Source: Symbiodinium natans
Taxonomy: Eukaryota > Sar > Dinophyceae > Suessiales > Symbiodiniaceae
Assembly: GCA_905221605.1 (NCBI GenBank)
Contig: CAJNDS010000231.1
Location: 64,001-124,000 of the forward strand
Direction of reading: 5' to 3'
Length of the DNA: 60,000 bases
Below are positions 12,201-22,777 of this stretch, in pieces (within the stretch, counting starts at the first letter, position 1; every line of letters starts with the position of its first letter). A model generated the notes under the pieces. The model made no database searches. It saw only the letters and a program-made list of their open reading frames with translations, and was not told the origin of the DNA. A program made the position numbers and the translations under genes.

Positions 12201-13330
12201 ACACTCTCTGTGTCCCTTCCTCTCTTTAGTGATACAGCGGAACAACAATGACTACAGAGGTCTCTCTTTTAGTAGCTCACGCTTTGTGCATCCCCTCGCC
12301 TGGTCTGAAGGTGGATCGCTTTGTTGTTCCTCACCATGCAACCCATCTCATGCAGACACGCGGAATGTGAACGGGATCATCAAAGGCTCCCGAGACCCCG
12401 GTGGCTCCAGTTAGCACGTCTCCTTGTTTTGGGATATGGCCCTTGTCTAGAGGGGGGGCCAATCATGGTCTTCATGATTGGGGTGCCAACATGACGGAGG
12501 TGTTCATGATTCTCCGGCACTTTTTGAAACCGTAGAGACGCCTCTCCCAGAAGCCCTGCAAACTACGCTTCTGCTATCTTCTGCTGTGACGAGCATCTCG
12601 TGCAAGCTGATTTGCTGGAGTTGGCAGGAGGAGCAGGGCACACGGCGAATGAAGCAGGCCGGGAGCTGGATTGTAATCGGTATACTCTTCGTCCGTCTGA
12701 ACTTGCAAGAAGTAGAGTCATGATTGTCAAACAGTACACACTTTATCATACCAGTATCTCCACACTCATCTCTGAACCTTGGAGATGAAGGACAAGTTCG
12801 GCCTTCGCCTGCCGAGTACGCCATGCGTTGACGTTCGGGGGGGGGTTGTAAGGAATGAAAGAGTCGAAGGAAGCACTCGGTGTGTGGCAGAAGAAGCTGG
12901 AACCTGGCACTCATGATGCTCGCCTCCACGCTCGCCGAATCCCATGCTCATGATGTTGCCCCGCTGCTTCGCCGGACTTCTTCAAAGGGGCCATTGTGCC
13001 CGCGCAACCAATACGCAATACTGCGCAAAACGATGGTGATACATGCAGACTGGGTTCCGTTTTTGTGCAGGCCGGTCACCTCGGCCTTAACCGCGGGACC
13101 AAATCACCCTCAAAATGTGTTCTCCTTAATCCCTGGGCATATGAAGCACAAAACCCTTCTAGAGTTCACTGATTCCAGGCAGAAAAAACACGAAACGCCT
13201 GACAGGCTTGCCTGGCCCGCTTTGTGGCCGTCGGACAGGAGCTTTCGCGACAGGTGCGGGTGGGACTGTTTGCTTCCGGCGGGGCCTGTAGTTTACGTAC
13301 TCTAGGATGCCGGACGGTTCTTCCAGGGCT
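9240..13330. other. No gene supported; scattered telomere-like patches
   Basis: Short frames occur on both strands without recognisable domains. Telomere-like TTTAGGG variants occur at 10636-10690 and more clearly at 11141-11240. A T-rich stretch at 11410-11600 gives an artefactual hydrophobic frame. Confidence 0.45.
11141..11240. repeat. Interstitial (TTTAGGG)n tract
   Basis: TTTAGGG alternates with TTGAGGG variants in the G-rich orientation for about 100 bp. Confidence 0.9.
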
Positions 13331-13339
13331 GAGGGGGTC

Positions 13340-13630
13340 TAAAATACATACCCCACAAACGTTGTTATAAATTTGGTGGTCTAAAGTACATACCCCATCT
13401 TTCCGTGGCCTGAAATACATAACCTATAAAATTTGTTAACCTTTTCGTGGACATACATACCCCATCAAAGTTGTTGACCTTTTCGCGGTCTGAAAATACA
13501 TACCCCATAAGAATTGTTAACCTTTTCGTGGTCTGAAATGCATACCCCATAAAAGTTGTTAACCTTTTCGTGGTCCAAAACACATACCCCATGAATCAAA
13601 GTTCTTAGCCTTTTCGTGGTCTGAAATACG
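13340..13630. repeat. Tandem repeat of about 42-bp unit
   Basis: About six diverged copies of a unit containing CATACCCCATAAA, then GTTGTTAACC, then TTTTCGTGGTCTGAAA. Spacing is about 41-44 bp, with one longer interval of about 65. The translated open frame on the - strand is a by-product. Confidence 0.8.
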
Positions 13631-13680
13631 TACTCTGTGTAGCTTCCAGGGCGCCCAAAGGTTTATACGCGGGCGTTTAA

Positions 13681-14014
13681 GCTGTTCAAACGGTTTCAAC
13701 CGCACAATGTGGAATGCGCGGTAGGTCCCCGACGAGCGGTCCCTAGACTAGACCTGAAACCTTAACCCAAAAACTCCCAAAGCTCCAAAGCCCCAAACCC
13801 CAAAGCCTCAAAACCCCAAAGCCCCCAAAACCCGTACGCTTTGCAGCCACTGTTTGTTTATGTTTAAGCATGTGTTTAGACATGTGCTGGTTCAAACATT
13901 TGACTGTTTCAGCCGCTTAACGTTTAAGCCACGCTTAAACAGTTTTCTGAACCGCAAACGCACTTTTTGTTTAAACATTGTGCGTTTAGAGGCCGAAAGT
14001 TTAAACCGTTTGAA
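13681..14014. mobile_element. Possible inverted-repeat (MITE-like) element
   Basis: The left end contains GTTCAAACGGTTT followed shortly by CGCACAATG. The right end contains CATTGTGCG and then AAACCGTTTGAAC, the exact reverse complements in mirrored order. The inside includes C/A-rich telomere-like filler and AT-rich TTTAAG motifs. I did not find a clear target-site duplication, so mobile origin is an inference. Confidence 0.4.
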
Positions 14015-14078
14015 CACGTCCCCCCGCCCAACCCTGGCATTCATTCACTGCTCTACGCCGATCTTGGGTCGATCACTA

Positions 14079-14665
14079 AAGGTGACGCGGCGGCAGTACG
14101 AAGCCCTCTTTCCCAACATCAGCGACGTCCTCTCCGTGAGCCGGGGGCCCCACATCACCCCAAAAACTCAAGCTCTACACCATTCAAATCCTGAACTTGA
14201 TAAGCCCTTTATCAAACTTTCAAAGCTTTGGAATGTCCTCGTACATCCTGAGGCTCGACGACCCTTCGCTCGGGACAGGCCCCAATCTACAGAGCACAGC
14301 AGAGTATCGCGGAGTTGGAGGTCGAGGTTGACATGGTAGTCACTTGGGCCCCCTGCTTTGTGTGGAATCCCATGATCAAATCCTGCACGCGTAAGAACCT
14401 CCGTGTGGGCGCCAGGTGGTGGTCGTCCGCTACAGGCTGGCGGGCGCGTCTCGGCTGTTGAAGGGGATCGTTTTTGGGAGGAGACCCTTCACAAAGCCAC
14501 CAAAGACTCGCACATGAGGCTCCTGTGAGCCCGCGTCCGACCTTCTCCCTGCCTTCGCTCTGTGTCTTAAGGCCTGCAACTTCTGGCATCCGAAGCATCG
14601 AGTGCTCCGCGACGAGCGGGAGCCCCTTCCCTGGCCCGTGCCACAGAAGGCGCCTTGTTGCCGAG
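14079..14665 (+). other. Exon-like islands of an unknown protein
   Basis: Four coding-like islands occur on the + strand. About 14085-14140 reads RRQYEALFPNISDVLSVS. About 14225-14270 reads SSYILRLDDPSLG. About 14413-14465 reads VVVVRYRLAGASRLLKGI. About 14590-14640 reads LRDEREPLPWPVPQK. They are short, spaced like exons, and upstream of the P2X-like gene. The product is not recognised. Confidence 0.35.
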
Positions 14666-15321
14666 GTTAGTTTCAGGGTTCCTTGCACCAACCTTCGACA
14701 TCTTTTTACTAGACTCCTGCACGTGCGTATTGGGGTATGTGGACTTGTGTTCCCTTTACGATACTCTCCACTCTCTGCTATCGGCTCTTTACCCGGTTAA
14801 GGCAGTCCTTTACCTGCCAAGGTGGACTGCTGCAAAGCTTGTCCTGGCCGTATCGGCATAGCTGTAAGGACATCATATGCAGGTTCAAGGATGCAAGTTC
14901 CTGACATACCCTCTGGCCTGAGCATCCTGCACCCAGACCTCACAGAACTTCATTTTTTCCGCACTTACTTCACAAGCCCGTTTCAAGACAAACACCTCAA
15001 CCTCACAAAATCCAAAGCTTTCCAGCAAAGCTGACTGGCTCAAGATGTACAGCCGCCAAGGCGCCGATTACAGGAAAGTCCTTCAACACATGCAGGACCC
15101 CAAAGCCCAAAGCCAAACCCCTATCTAAGTTTTGTAGCCACGAAGAGCTCCGAGACTCTGAGACCTGAGAGCCGCAAGCTTCACCGATTCATTCTCCTGA
15201 CCGGAACCATGGGCTGCCGCGGGCTCAACAGGATTTGGGGATTTGGGATCAACATCTCGGGGGAATTCTGAGGCGCCTCATTCTGCCTTGTAGCCGGGCC
15301 GAGGTCACACGATTTGCGGTC

Positions 15322-17292
15322 ATGACTGCGATGCTGCTCGGCTTGCAGGTTCTCGTCGATTTGCCTCCGGGCTTACGACGTCGGGTCTTCTCTGCAGCTT
15401 CAGCCAAGGACATTTTTGTTTACGATGCTCAGAAGACCATCCGGATTCGCGATGCGCGTTTGGGGCTTCTGCAGTATGCCCTTTGGGCTTGGAGATGGTT
15501 GAAAGCAGCCTGTGCCCATTGCGATGTGGTCATTGTGTGGTGGGAACTGAGGGCATGATGTTCATCATCGCCGCTCCTCTGCATCTACTGATGCTGTGTA
15601 CATGGAGCCTGCTGAGAGAAGGGGAGGTGTAGCACTGATTGCATCCCCGGACCATGTGCAGACCGTGTATATCGTCGTCTGGCAGCTCTTGCGCGGCAAC
15701 AGTTACTTGAAGTACAGGCAGTTTTGCTCTTTTTTATCTGGAGTGCCGGTTGGGTTGTTTCCGCAGCGTGCTGTAGCGACTTGGCGCAGGTCGCCAGTTG
15801 TGACAACACGAATGACACTGCAGCAGCCCACGCTGGGCAGTTGCAACCCGACTGATGCCTCCTGCCAGGGCCTTTGGTACTGGGGAATAGCTGGCTGACT
15901 CGAATCCACGGGTCCCAGAGCATCCGATGTCACGGAGGTCAGGACAACTTCCGCAAAGTCTCGGATCTCTCATACTGCTGCAGGGATGGCTGCCAGTTCA
16001 AGGCTGGGGCCCATAGCGGACTTGACGCTAGGATTCGATGCTTTCTTGGGGCGCCGAATCTTCATATTATATTATACTCATCATGGCACTCGTCCGTCTG
16101 CAGCTCAAAAACAAGGAGTACGATTCAGCTGCTCGCAAGGCGGATAACTCCTCATGCACCTGTCCTGGGCGCAGCTACACCAACTACTGGTGCCTGTCGT
16201 GCATTTCCATGGGCCTGAAACCCGAAAAAGCCCAATTTGCGCTAAACCCCCAAGCCCTACACAAAACCTCTGAAGCCCCAGACACCTGCCGAGGTGCCAG
16301 CCACCTGGCCGCACACATCCAGAGACCTCGGTCCATCGAGAGGGTTTAGGCTTAGGGTTTAGGGTTTAGAGGGGGATCCTTTCGTACTGCCCCGCCCCCC
16401 ACCTTGCCTTCACTCAGGGTTTGGATTGGATTCATGTTTACAGGGTGTGCTTTGCATTTTTGAGGGTTTAGGTTCCTGTCGAACCCCGACCTTAACAAAG
16501 TAGATCCTTTCATATTTCCCAACAAAGCAACCAACGGTGGGGATGGCAAGGGATCCCACGAGAGAGTTCTCTGCGGATCCTTCGGGGGTTGCTGGGTCTT
16601 GGAGAATAAGAAGACACTTGAAACCCCCCTCCTGCTCGTGAGGCGCAGCGGGCTTAAGGTTGGGGTTGTCAGGCGTGATACGTCGCTTTAGGGCTTCAGG
16701 GTTTACGGGGCTTAAGGGTTTACGGATGTTTAGGGTTCAAGTGTCGACATTTCAAGCCTCCAAAGCCCAGAACGCAGCAACTAAGGTATGTGGATGGGGC
16801 CGGTGGCACTCAGACCTATCCTGACAACATTGCATCTCGGCGCGGGGTCTGAAAAACCCTGAATGATGGCCCTAAACGCCCTCCAAACCGAAGAGAGACT
16901 AGGAGGCCTCAGTGTGGTTGTTGCAGCAGTTGGAACGGTCGCCTATGAGGTCATCAACACTTTCAGGCACGAGTACATCCAGGAGCAGCCACAAGAAGCC
17001 AAAAGAGCATGCCGAAGTGAGTATGCAACAGAATACATGCATACACATATACACATGTAAATATGCATCTATACATATACACGATACACATAATGTGCAC
17101 AATCATGTACATCATATACATGATATACGTCGTATACGTGATATACATCATATACACAGTGTGCACAATATACAAAAGTATACAATACTGTACATGAATA
17201 TACATAATAGTGAGTGTGTTCTGCAGGCCTTGATTTAGGGCTCTCGCTCTCTCTCTCTCTCTACATATACATTACATATATATATATATATG

Positions 17293-17327
<35 letters not shown>

Positions 17328-17346
17328 TTATGTTTATGTTTATGTT

Positions 17347-17427
<81 letters not shown>

Positions 17428-20400
17428 CTTTATCTTGAGAAAACTCAAGGAGCGAAATGCCAGTTGTGGCCAAGATGGCTGCACCAAGCTCTGGGTCACA
17501 AGCGGCACGGAAAGCAGGCCGGGGTCGGGGAGGGGTGTTGGGACGTGATCGCTTGCTTACCATATGAGTCCTCACACACAAGACAGCTGCTTTCGGGGTG
17601 GGCGACAGCCAGGTTCATGGCAGACATCGAGGCCCCGGTGCATGGTAATGTTGCGGTTGCATGGGTACGGCAGCGCAGCTTTGGAGCTTTGGAACTGTGG
17701 AACTTTGCCAGGACTTCACCGTTCTAATCGCCCATGCCGTGCAGAACGAGGATCGGGTATGATCGAAGAATGTGCAATGGCCACAATTCTTTTTGTGGAG
17801 TCCTCATCTGTTTGTGCTTAGCTGCCACATTTAGCAGAAATCATGGATACCGGTTCTCATTGAAGTTCTCACATCATCTCATGTCGCAGACACGAGGAGC
17901 TCGGAATCACGAAGACCAGTCGCCTGGGGCTGAATCCGGCATCCGATGCCGTACTCAATGGGGGGCCCAATTCCTAAGCCCTTCAGGCGAGATGGCAGGC
18001 TGGCTCCTGGTGAATGGGACCAGCGAGCTACAGCCGCAGCCCCAAAAAGCTGTCAGGTGTGCCATGTGCCGAAGCGGCCGCAGCCACATGGCTTCTTGCC
18101 TCTTGAGGAACCAGCTCTGCAATAGTACGAACACCTCCATGACGCAGCCGTGGAAGGGCTCCCGGACCGACAAGGCAGCGAGGCTGTCCCTTGAGGGTCT
18201 CCGTGTGTTTCGAGTTCTTGTTCCATGCAGAGGCCCCCTGTTACATCAAGCCGAATTCCACAGCGAAGGCCAAGAGACGGCCTGCTTCATACAGTCATAG
18301 TATAATATATCATCATAGAATATAATTAAGCAGAAAGATACAATAGTAATGTTGACATGTTGTGCATCCGACGGAAGTTCCACGGAGGATGGCCTGGACT
18401 ACTTCACCGTGGGCACCTTGATGATGGCCACTTTGAGCTGCATCCCAGATTCTTCTAAAGAGGGCTTGCTGGGTTTCGTGCCTTTGTAGGTCTATGGGGT
18501 TTTACATAGAGGGTTAGGGGTTAGGGTCGGGTTCCCTTGTTGTCGCTTTGGAAAGGCGGGAGGAAGCGTTCCGAGGCCATGGGCCTGAGTTTAGATGGCT
18601 CCAGCTACCATGGGAGTGGCCACTCCCTGCGCTACGAGGACCGGAGGGCACCCTATAGCCGAAATTGTTACGCCTCGCAAGTCGCAAGCTTTGGGCGTCT
18701 GATGTGTGTTCCCAAATGGCCCGTTGTTTACGACCAGGGCTTGACGGTGACGCTCAAGATCAAGTACTTCGATACTTGGCCGTGGCATGGAGTCTTGCTG
18801 TGCCCGGTCTGCACTGAGCTGCTGTGACCCAGCTCTGGTATGTATATATATATATATATATATATATACCATGAGTATCCGCTAGTTGTGCTCCGTTGCG
18901 CGAAGCACCATGACACGAAATACAACCTGAGAGCCGCGAGCACCTCACAGTGAATCTTCTTGTCTTCCTCATCAGGCTTGCAAAAGTCTATTTCTGCGCG
19001 GCAGCGAGAGTCACGCGAGAAGCAACAAATTCCAAGCGAAGTTTCCGCCCTTCAGATGCTCCGCCACTTTATCCAGGCGTTGAGCGAGGATTGGTACAAC
19101 TCGAAATGGGGTTCCTAAGCAACACAGCTTCACGGAATTTCGCGGCCTTTTCTGGCACGGAGAGGTCGCATATTGACATATTCGCACACCTGGGCAGAGC
19201 GCAGCAGAAAGTGAATTGCCAGGAAGGCATACATACTTCGGACAGTAAGGCCTCAGCGAGTCCTCGCAAGCGGGGTTGGGATTGAGTGCTGAGGGCATCC
19301 CTGATGCAAGTATAACGAAGCATATACGGTAAGAAGACAAGAGCATTGTTCAGGGGACCCGACCGGCGGCCGCTGGTGACCTACGTGTGGGCACCTCAGC
19401 TGGCGTCTGAACCTCCAGTCGGGGAACTTGAAGATGTAGAGATACATGTTGTAAGGTTTAAAGAACTGGGACTTTGCCTCGATTTGCTGATATACAGGCA
19501 TGTGGTTGAACATATTTTCTTGACAGCGAGGTACTCCCTCTCGCCGCTGACGGACAATCCGTACAAGGCCAGGTTCACTTCCAAGTCGAGAATTCCGACA
19601 GGACCAGGAGGTAGAGCTCTGAAGCCTCCTGAAGCCCTGCTGAAGGATCAGGAGAGCCCCACAGCATTATTAAGTCCCTCAATCCTAGATCCACGCCGGT
19701 CAGATTACTGATGTCCTCTACTCGGACTATCCGGAGAAGCGTCGCAGAAGGGACATGCACGGAGTCTACTTGCGGCTTGGCCCAGCCCCACCTTCAGGTT
19801 GAAGCTTTAAGGCGGGCCGTTAGTAAGTTAGGGTTTAGGCTTTAGCAGGGTTTTTAGGGTTTAGGGATTTTAGGGCTTAGGTTTTCTAGGGTTTCGGGTT
19901 TTTTGGGTTTAGGGTTTTTTAGGGTTTTCGGGGTTAGGGTTCGGTCTACTCGGCTTTGGGCCCAAAACGATCTGCGGGAGCATCCGAGGTCGGCGATGCC
20001 TGAGGCCGGCTTGTCTTAGGGTTCAGGGCAGACGCATAGTCCCCAAGTAATGGAACGGAAATCTGCTGAACTTATCTAAACTTCATACCTGATACTTATA
20101 TATATATATATATATATGTATTCTTAATTTTTCTTATTGATATCATTATCATTTTAATGTTTATTCTTATTCATTTAATTCTTATTCTTTTTGTTCTTCT
20201 TCTTATTATTATTATTGTCATTACCATTGTCACTATTCATTATGTTAGTGTATATTTTTCAATGAAGACATGTGCAAGAACACAAGCCGACAGAGCCTCC
20301 GCACGCCTCCACCCCCCCCCCCCCAGAGGGCGAGCTGGGCATCTTCGACATCCAGACGCTGCTGGTGACGGTGACCACCAGCCTCACGCTCCTCGCCTTG

Positions 20401-20650
20401 GCCGCGACCGCGGCCCCTTGGGCCGAAGTTTCGGGTTTAGGGATGTTGAGGGATGCTTCAGGGATGTTTAGGGTTTGGGAGTTTGGGTTTGGGGTGTGTA
20501 GGGGTTTGGTTTCTAAACGTCCATGTTCTTTCGAGAGTCCTGGCACTCAGGTCAAGTACGTTGCCATGTGCGCCCGGGGTTGTACGCTGGACAGCTCAGA
20601 GGGAAATCCGGGATGGCAGGTACTTCCTGAAGCAACGTCACTACTACAAG
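15322..20650 (+). CDS. P2X-type ATP-gated cation channel, spliced (15 or more exons)
   Basis: Exons join in phase by eye: 15322-15486, 15662-15717, 15790-15869, 15938-16002, about 17612-17630, 17830-17890, 17987-18033 and 18587-18638, then 18738-18784, 19354-about 19450, about 19537-19585, 19704-19779, 20327-20412, 20551-20567 and 20620-20650. The N terminus has the P2X signature [17 protein letters not shown] before TM1 ([13 protein letters not shown]). The ectodomain has [16 protein letters not shown], then SDLSYCC, then HSLRYE joined to [17 protein letters not shown]. The C-terminal half has [25 protein letters not shown]2, and [17 protein letters not shown]2X subunits form trimeric plasma-membrane or vacuolar channels. 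The lysine pair that binds ATP in animal P2X appears as TTRMT here, so ligand response may differ. Most donors are GC. The C-terminal tail after 20650 and a few middle exon limits are uncertain. ATG 15322 is the first in-frame ATG. Confidence 0.78.
16335..16770. other. Intronic filler with telomere-like motifs
   Basis: Within the inferred P2X gene. TTTAGGG variants occur at 16344-16370 and again near 16680-16740. No exon is visible here. Confidence 0.5.
17040..17430. repeat. (TATACA)/(TATATG) microsatellite block
   Basis: AT-rich ACATATAC-type repeats (17040-17210), a CT run (17250-17268), then (TATATG)n with a TTTATG block (17270-17430). The block lies in a large inferred P2X intron. Confidence 0.9.
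18838..18870. repeat. (TA)n microsatellite
   Basis: A run of TA dinucleotides in an inferred P2X intron, between the exons at 18738-18784 and 19354. Confidence 0.9.
19826..19945. repeat. Interstitial (TTTAGGG)n tract
   Basis: G-rich telomere-like variants begin about 45 bp after the P2X exon that ends at 19779, inside the inferred intron before 20327. Confidence 0.9.
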
Positions 20651-20889
20651 GCCGGGTTTCCCCCCACTAGTCTGATTCGGCCGGCCTGGCCAGAATTACA
20701 CATCCCAGCTCGCCAGGAGATGCTCATCCAGGCCGGCTGGGCTCCTCAGATTCCTTTGAGGGGAGCAGCTTAGCATGGGCTCCAGGTGAGCGCGGACTTC
20801 AGTGACGTACGAGATCTCGAGGTGGCCTGGACTTGGAGGGTTTAGAGGTTTTAGGGTTCAGGGCCTTTCGGGCCTTTCAGTGTTAAGGC

Positions 20890-21115
20890 TTGAAAAGTTC
20901 CCATGCAGTTCTGTTGACCACGCCTGGCGCCAGGGGAAATCGGACGAGGAGATCCAGGACCCCGTTCTGATGAAACTGACGGCGCAGCACGGAAGCAATG
21001 CTGGAAGCATGCTAAAGAACACTTCCCAACCACAGGAGCTCTTGAAGGACAAGGGCCTGCCCAACACCGGGAACCGCCCCGCCCTCAGAAAGGGAGCTGG
21101 GTTGGGGTTTAGGGT
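20890..21115 (+). other. Exon-like island of an unknown protein
   Basis: Open + strand sequence includes GKSDEEIQDPVLMKLTAQ and continues to LKNTSQPQELLKDKGLPN, ending in G-rich telomere-like sequence. It could be a P2X C-terminal tail exon or the start of the next gene. No domain is recognised. Confidence 0.3.
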
Positions 21116-21649
21116 GTAGTGCTTGTGGTCTGGCGTTTAGGGAATTGGAGAGTCTGGGGTTTGGGGCCAGAGGGAGCGCTGTCACCAGCTCTGCAGAAGA
21201 GGCTCGCTGGCTTTATCTCCGGGGGCGAGGGGTTGTTCTAATTAGGATTTCAGACGGGGGTTTTATGATCAATACAAATTGCCCGTAGGGGCCAGGCCCA
21301 ATCAAGCTCAAACGCAACGACTCAACTCCAGAGGCGTTCAGAAGATCCTGGCAATTCTCGAGGCGGGCGGGCTAGGCGTGGTGCTCAGAGAGCCCAGACC
21401 CTGAAACGACCTCTCCTTCAGGCTTTAGGCGGCTTAAGGTTTCCCGCGATCCTTCATGTGGCTCCTTTTGCTTTTGCCTTTTTGCTTTGCGTGTTTTCGT
21501 TGGGGGGTTGGGGTGGCAGGTGAGGAGGTGGGGCCCAAAAAGCCCAGGTCATCACAACCACAGCGAGCCGACGAGGTTGTCAGTGAATGAGAATGGAGGC
21601 CGCGACCTGGCATGGAGCGAAACATCTTCCAAGTCCACCCCGCAAAAGA

Positions 21650-21795
21650 CCCTAAACCCTAAACCCTAAACCCTAAACCCTAAACCCTAAACCCTAAACC
21701 CTAAACCCTAAACCCTCAACCCGAAACCCCTAAACCCTGAACCCTAAACCCTGAACCCTGAAGCCCTGAACCCTGAACCCTGAATCCTAAACCCA
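21650..21795. repeat. Interstitial (CCCTAAA)n tract
   Basis: About 20 heptamers in the C-rich orientation. The first are perfect CCCTAAA and later ones become CCCTGAA variants. Confidence 0.95.
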
Positions 21796-22777
21796 GGCTT
21801 GAGCCCTGTCAGGCCAAGCGCGCCTGCTCGAGTCGGGTCAGGCGCAGATGCGCCTCCGGTGAGCGCACCGGTCTGCGTTCCCCGGGTGAACCTTCAGAGC
21901 AGGTCGGTTTAGGAACAAGACTAAAATACTAATAGTAACAAGAATAACAATACTAATAAGAAGAATAACAATACTATTGAGGGTTGAGGGTCGTACTGCG
22001 TGTAGAATAGTTTAGGGAGGCAATTTCAACACTCCCTTGCCCGATGCGCGACCCCAAGGGTTGCGCAAAGGATGGGCATCGAGAGGCAGTGACGGCATCA
22101 TGTTCTCAGATCATTGCCACTGGATACTGCGAGGTTTTGTGGATTTGCGGTCAGAAGGGTGCTGTCACTGAGATCGCTTGTAATAAGCCAGCATCTCCGA
22201 ATGCGAGGGCGTTCGTTGGCAGCCACGGGTGCTGGAGAAGCCAGGGCAGAATGTTCTGAGAACGCCCCCCAAACTTATCTGGGACGAGGCTGACCAGCAG
22301 CTGCGGCGTGTTTGTGCGTCGTTAACGAGTGAGAGCGCTGTCTCTGGCAAAGGGAGCATGGGGCCCCTATAAACTCTTCTTGTTCGTTGTAGCTGTTGTA
22401 GCTTCAACTCGACTTGAAAGTGCAATGTCAGCTACTTGCCGTGTGATCATCGCACTCCCCCATCACTCCACAAAAAAACGAGGTTCGACAGCAAAAGGCG
22501 CATTCGGGTGCTAGTTTGAGTGGTTTTCTAGTGATAGTGATCAACTGCCCCAGCCACGGAGCCGCGCGTTCTGCAGAGTTAGTATCGGGCTTCTGGACCC
22601 TGGCGTGCATGAAGGTGCTGCCAGCCCCTCCGACGCCGAAGCCAAAGACAACAAAAGACCCTGACTTGGCCTCTTCGGGGTTGAGGGCTTCAGGGGGGAG
22701 TTTAGGGTAGCTTCGGGTAGTTTAGGGTTCAGAAGATGACCCACCCCCTCCCCACATCCGCCCCTTTCTGTTTGGAG
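21796..22777. other. No gene supported
   Basis: An AAT/AAC-rich patch lies at 21920-21980. Otherwise this is unique sequence without a convincing exon. Short G-rich telomere-like variants appear near 22680-22735. Confidence 0.4.
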
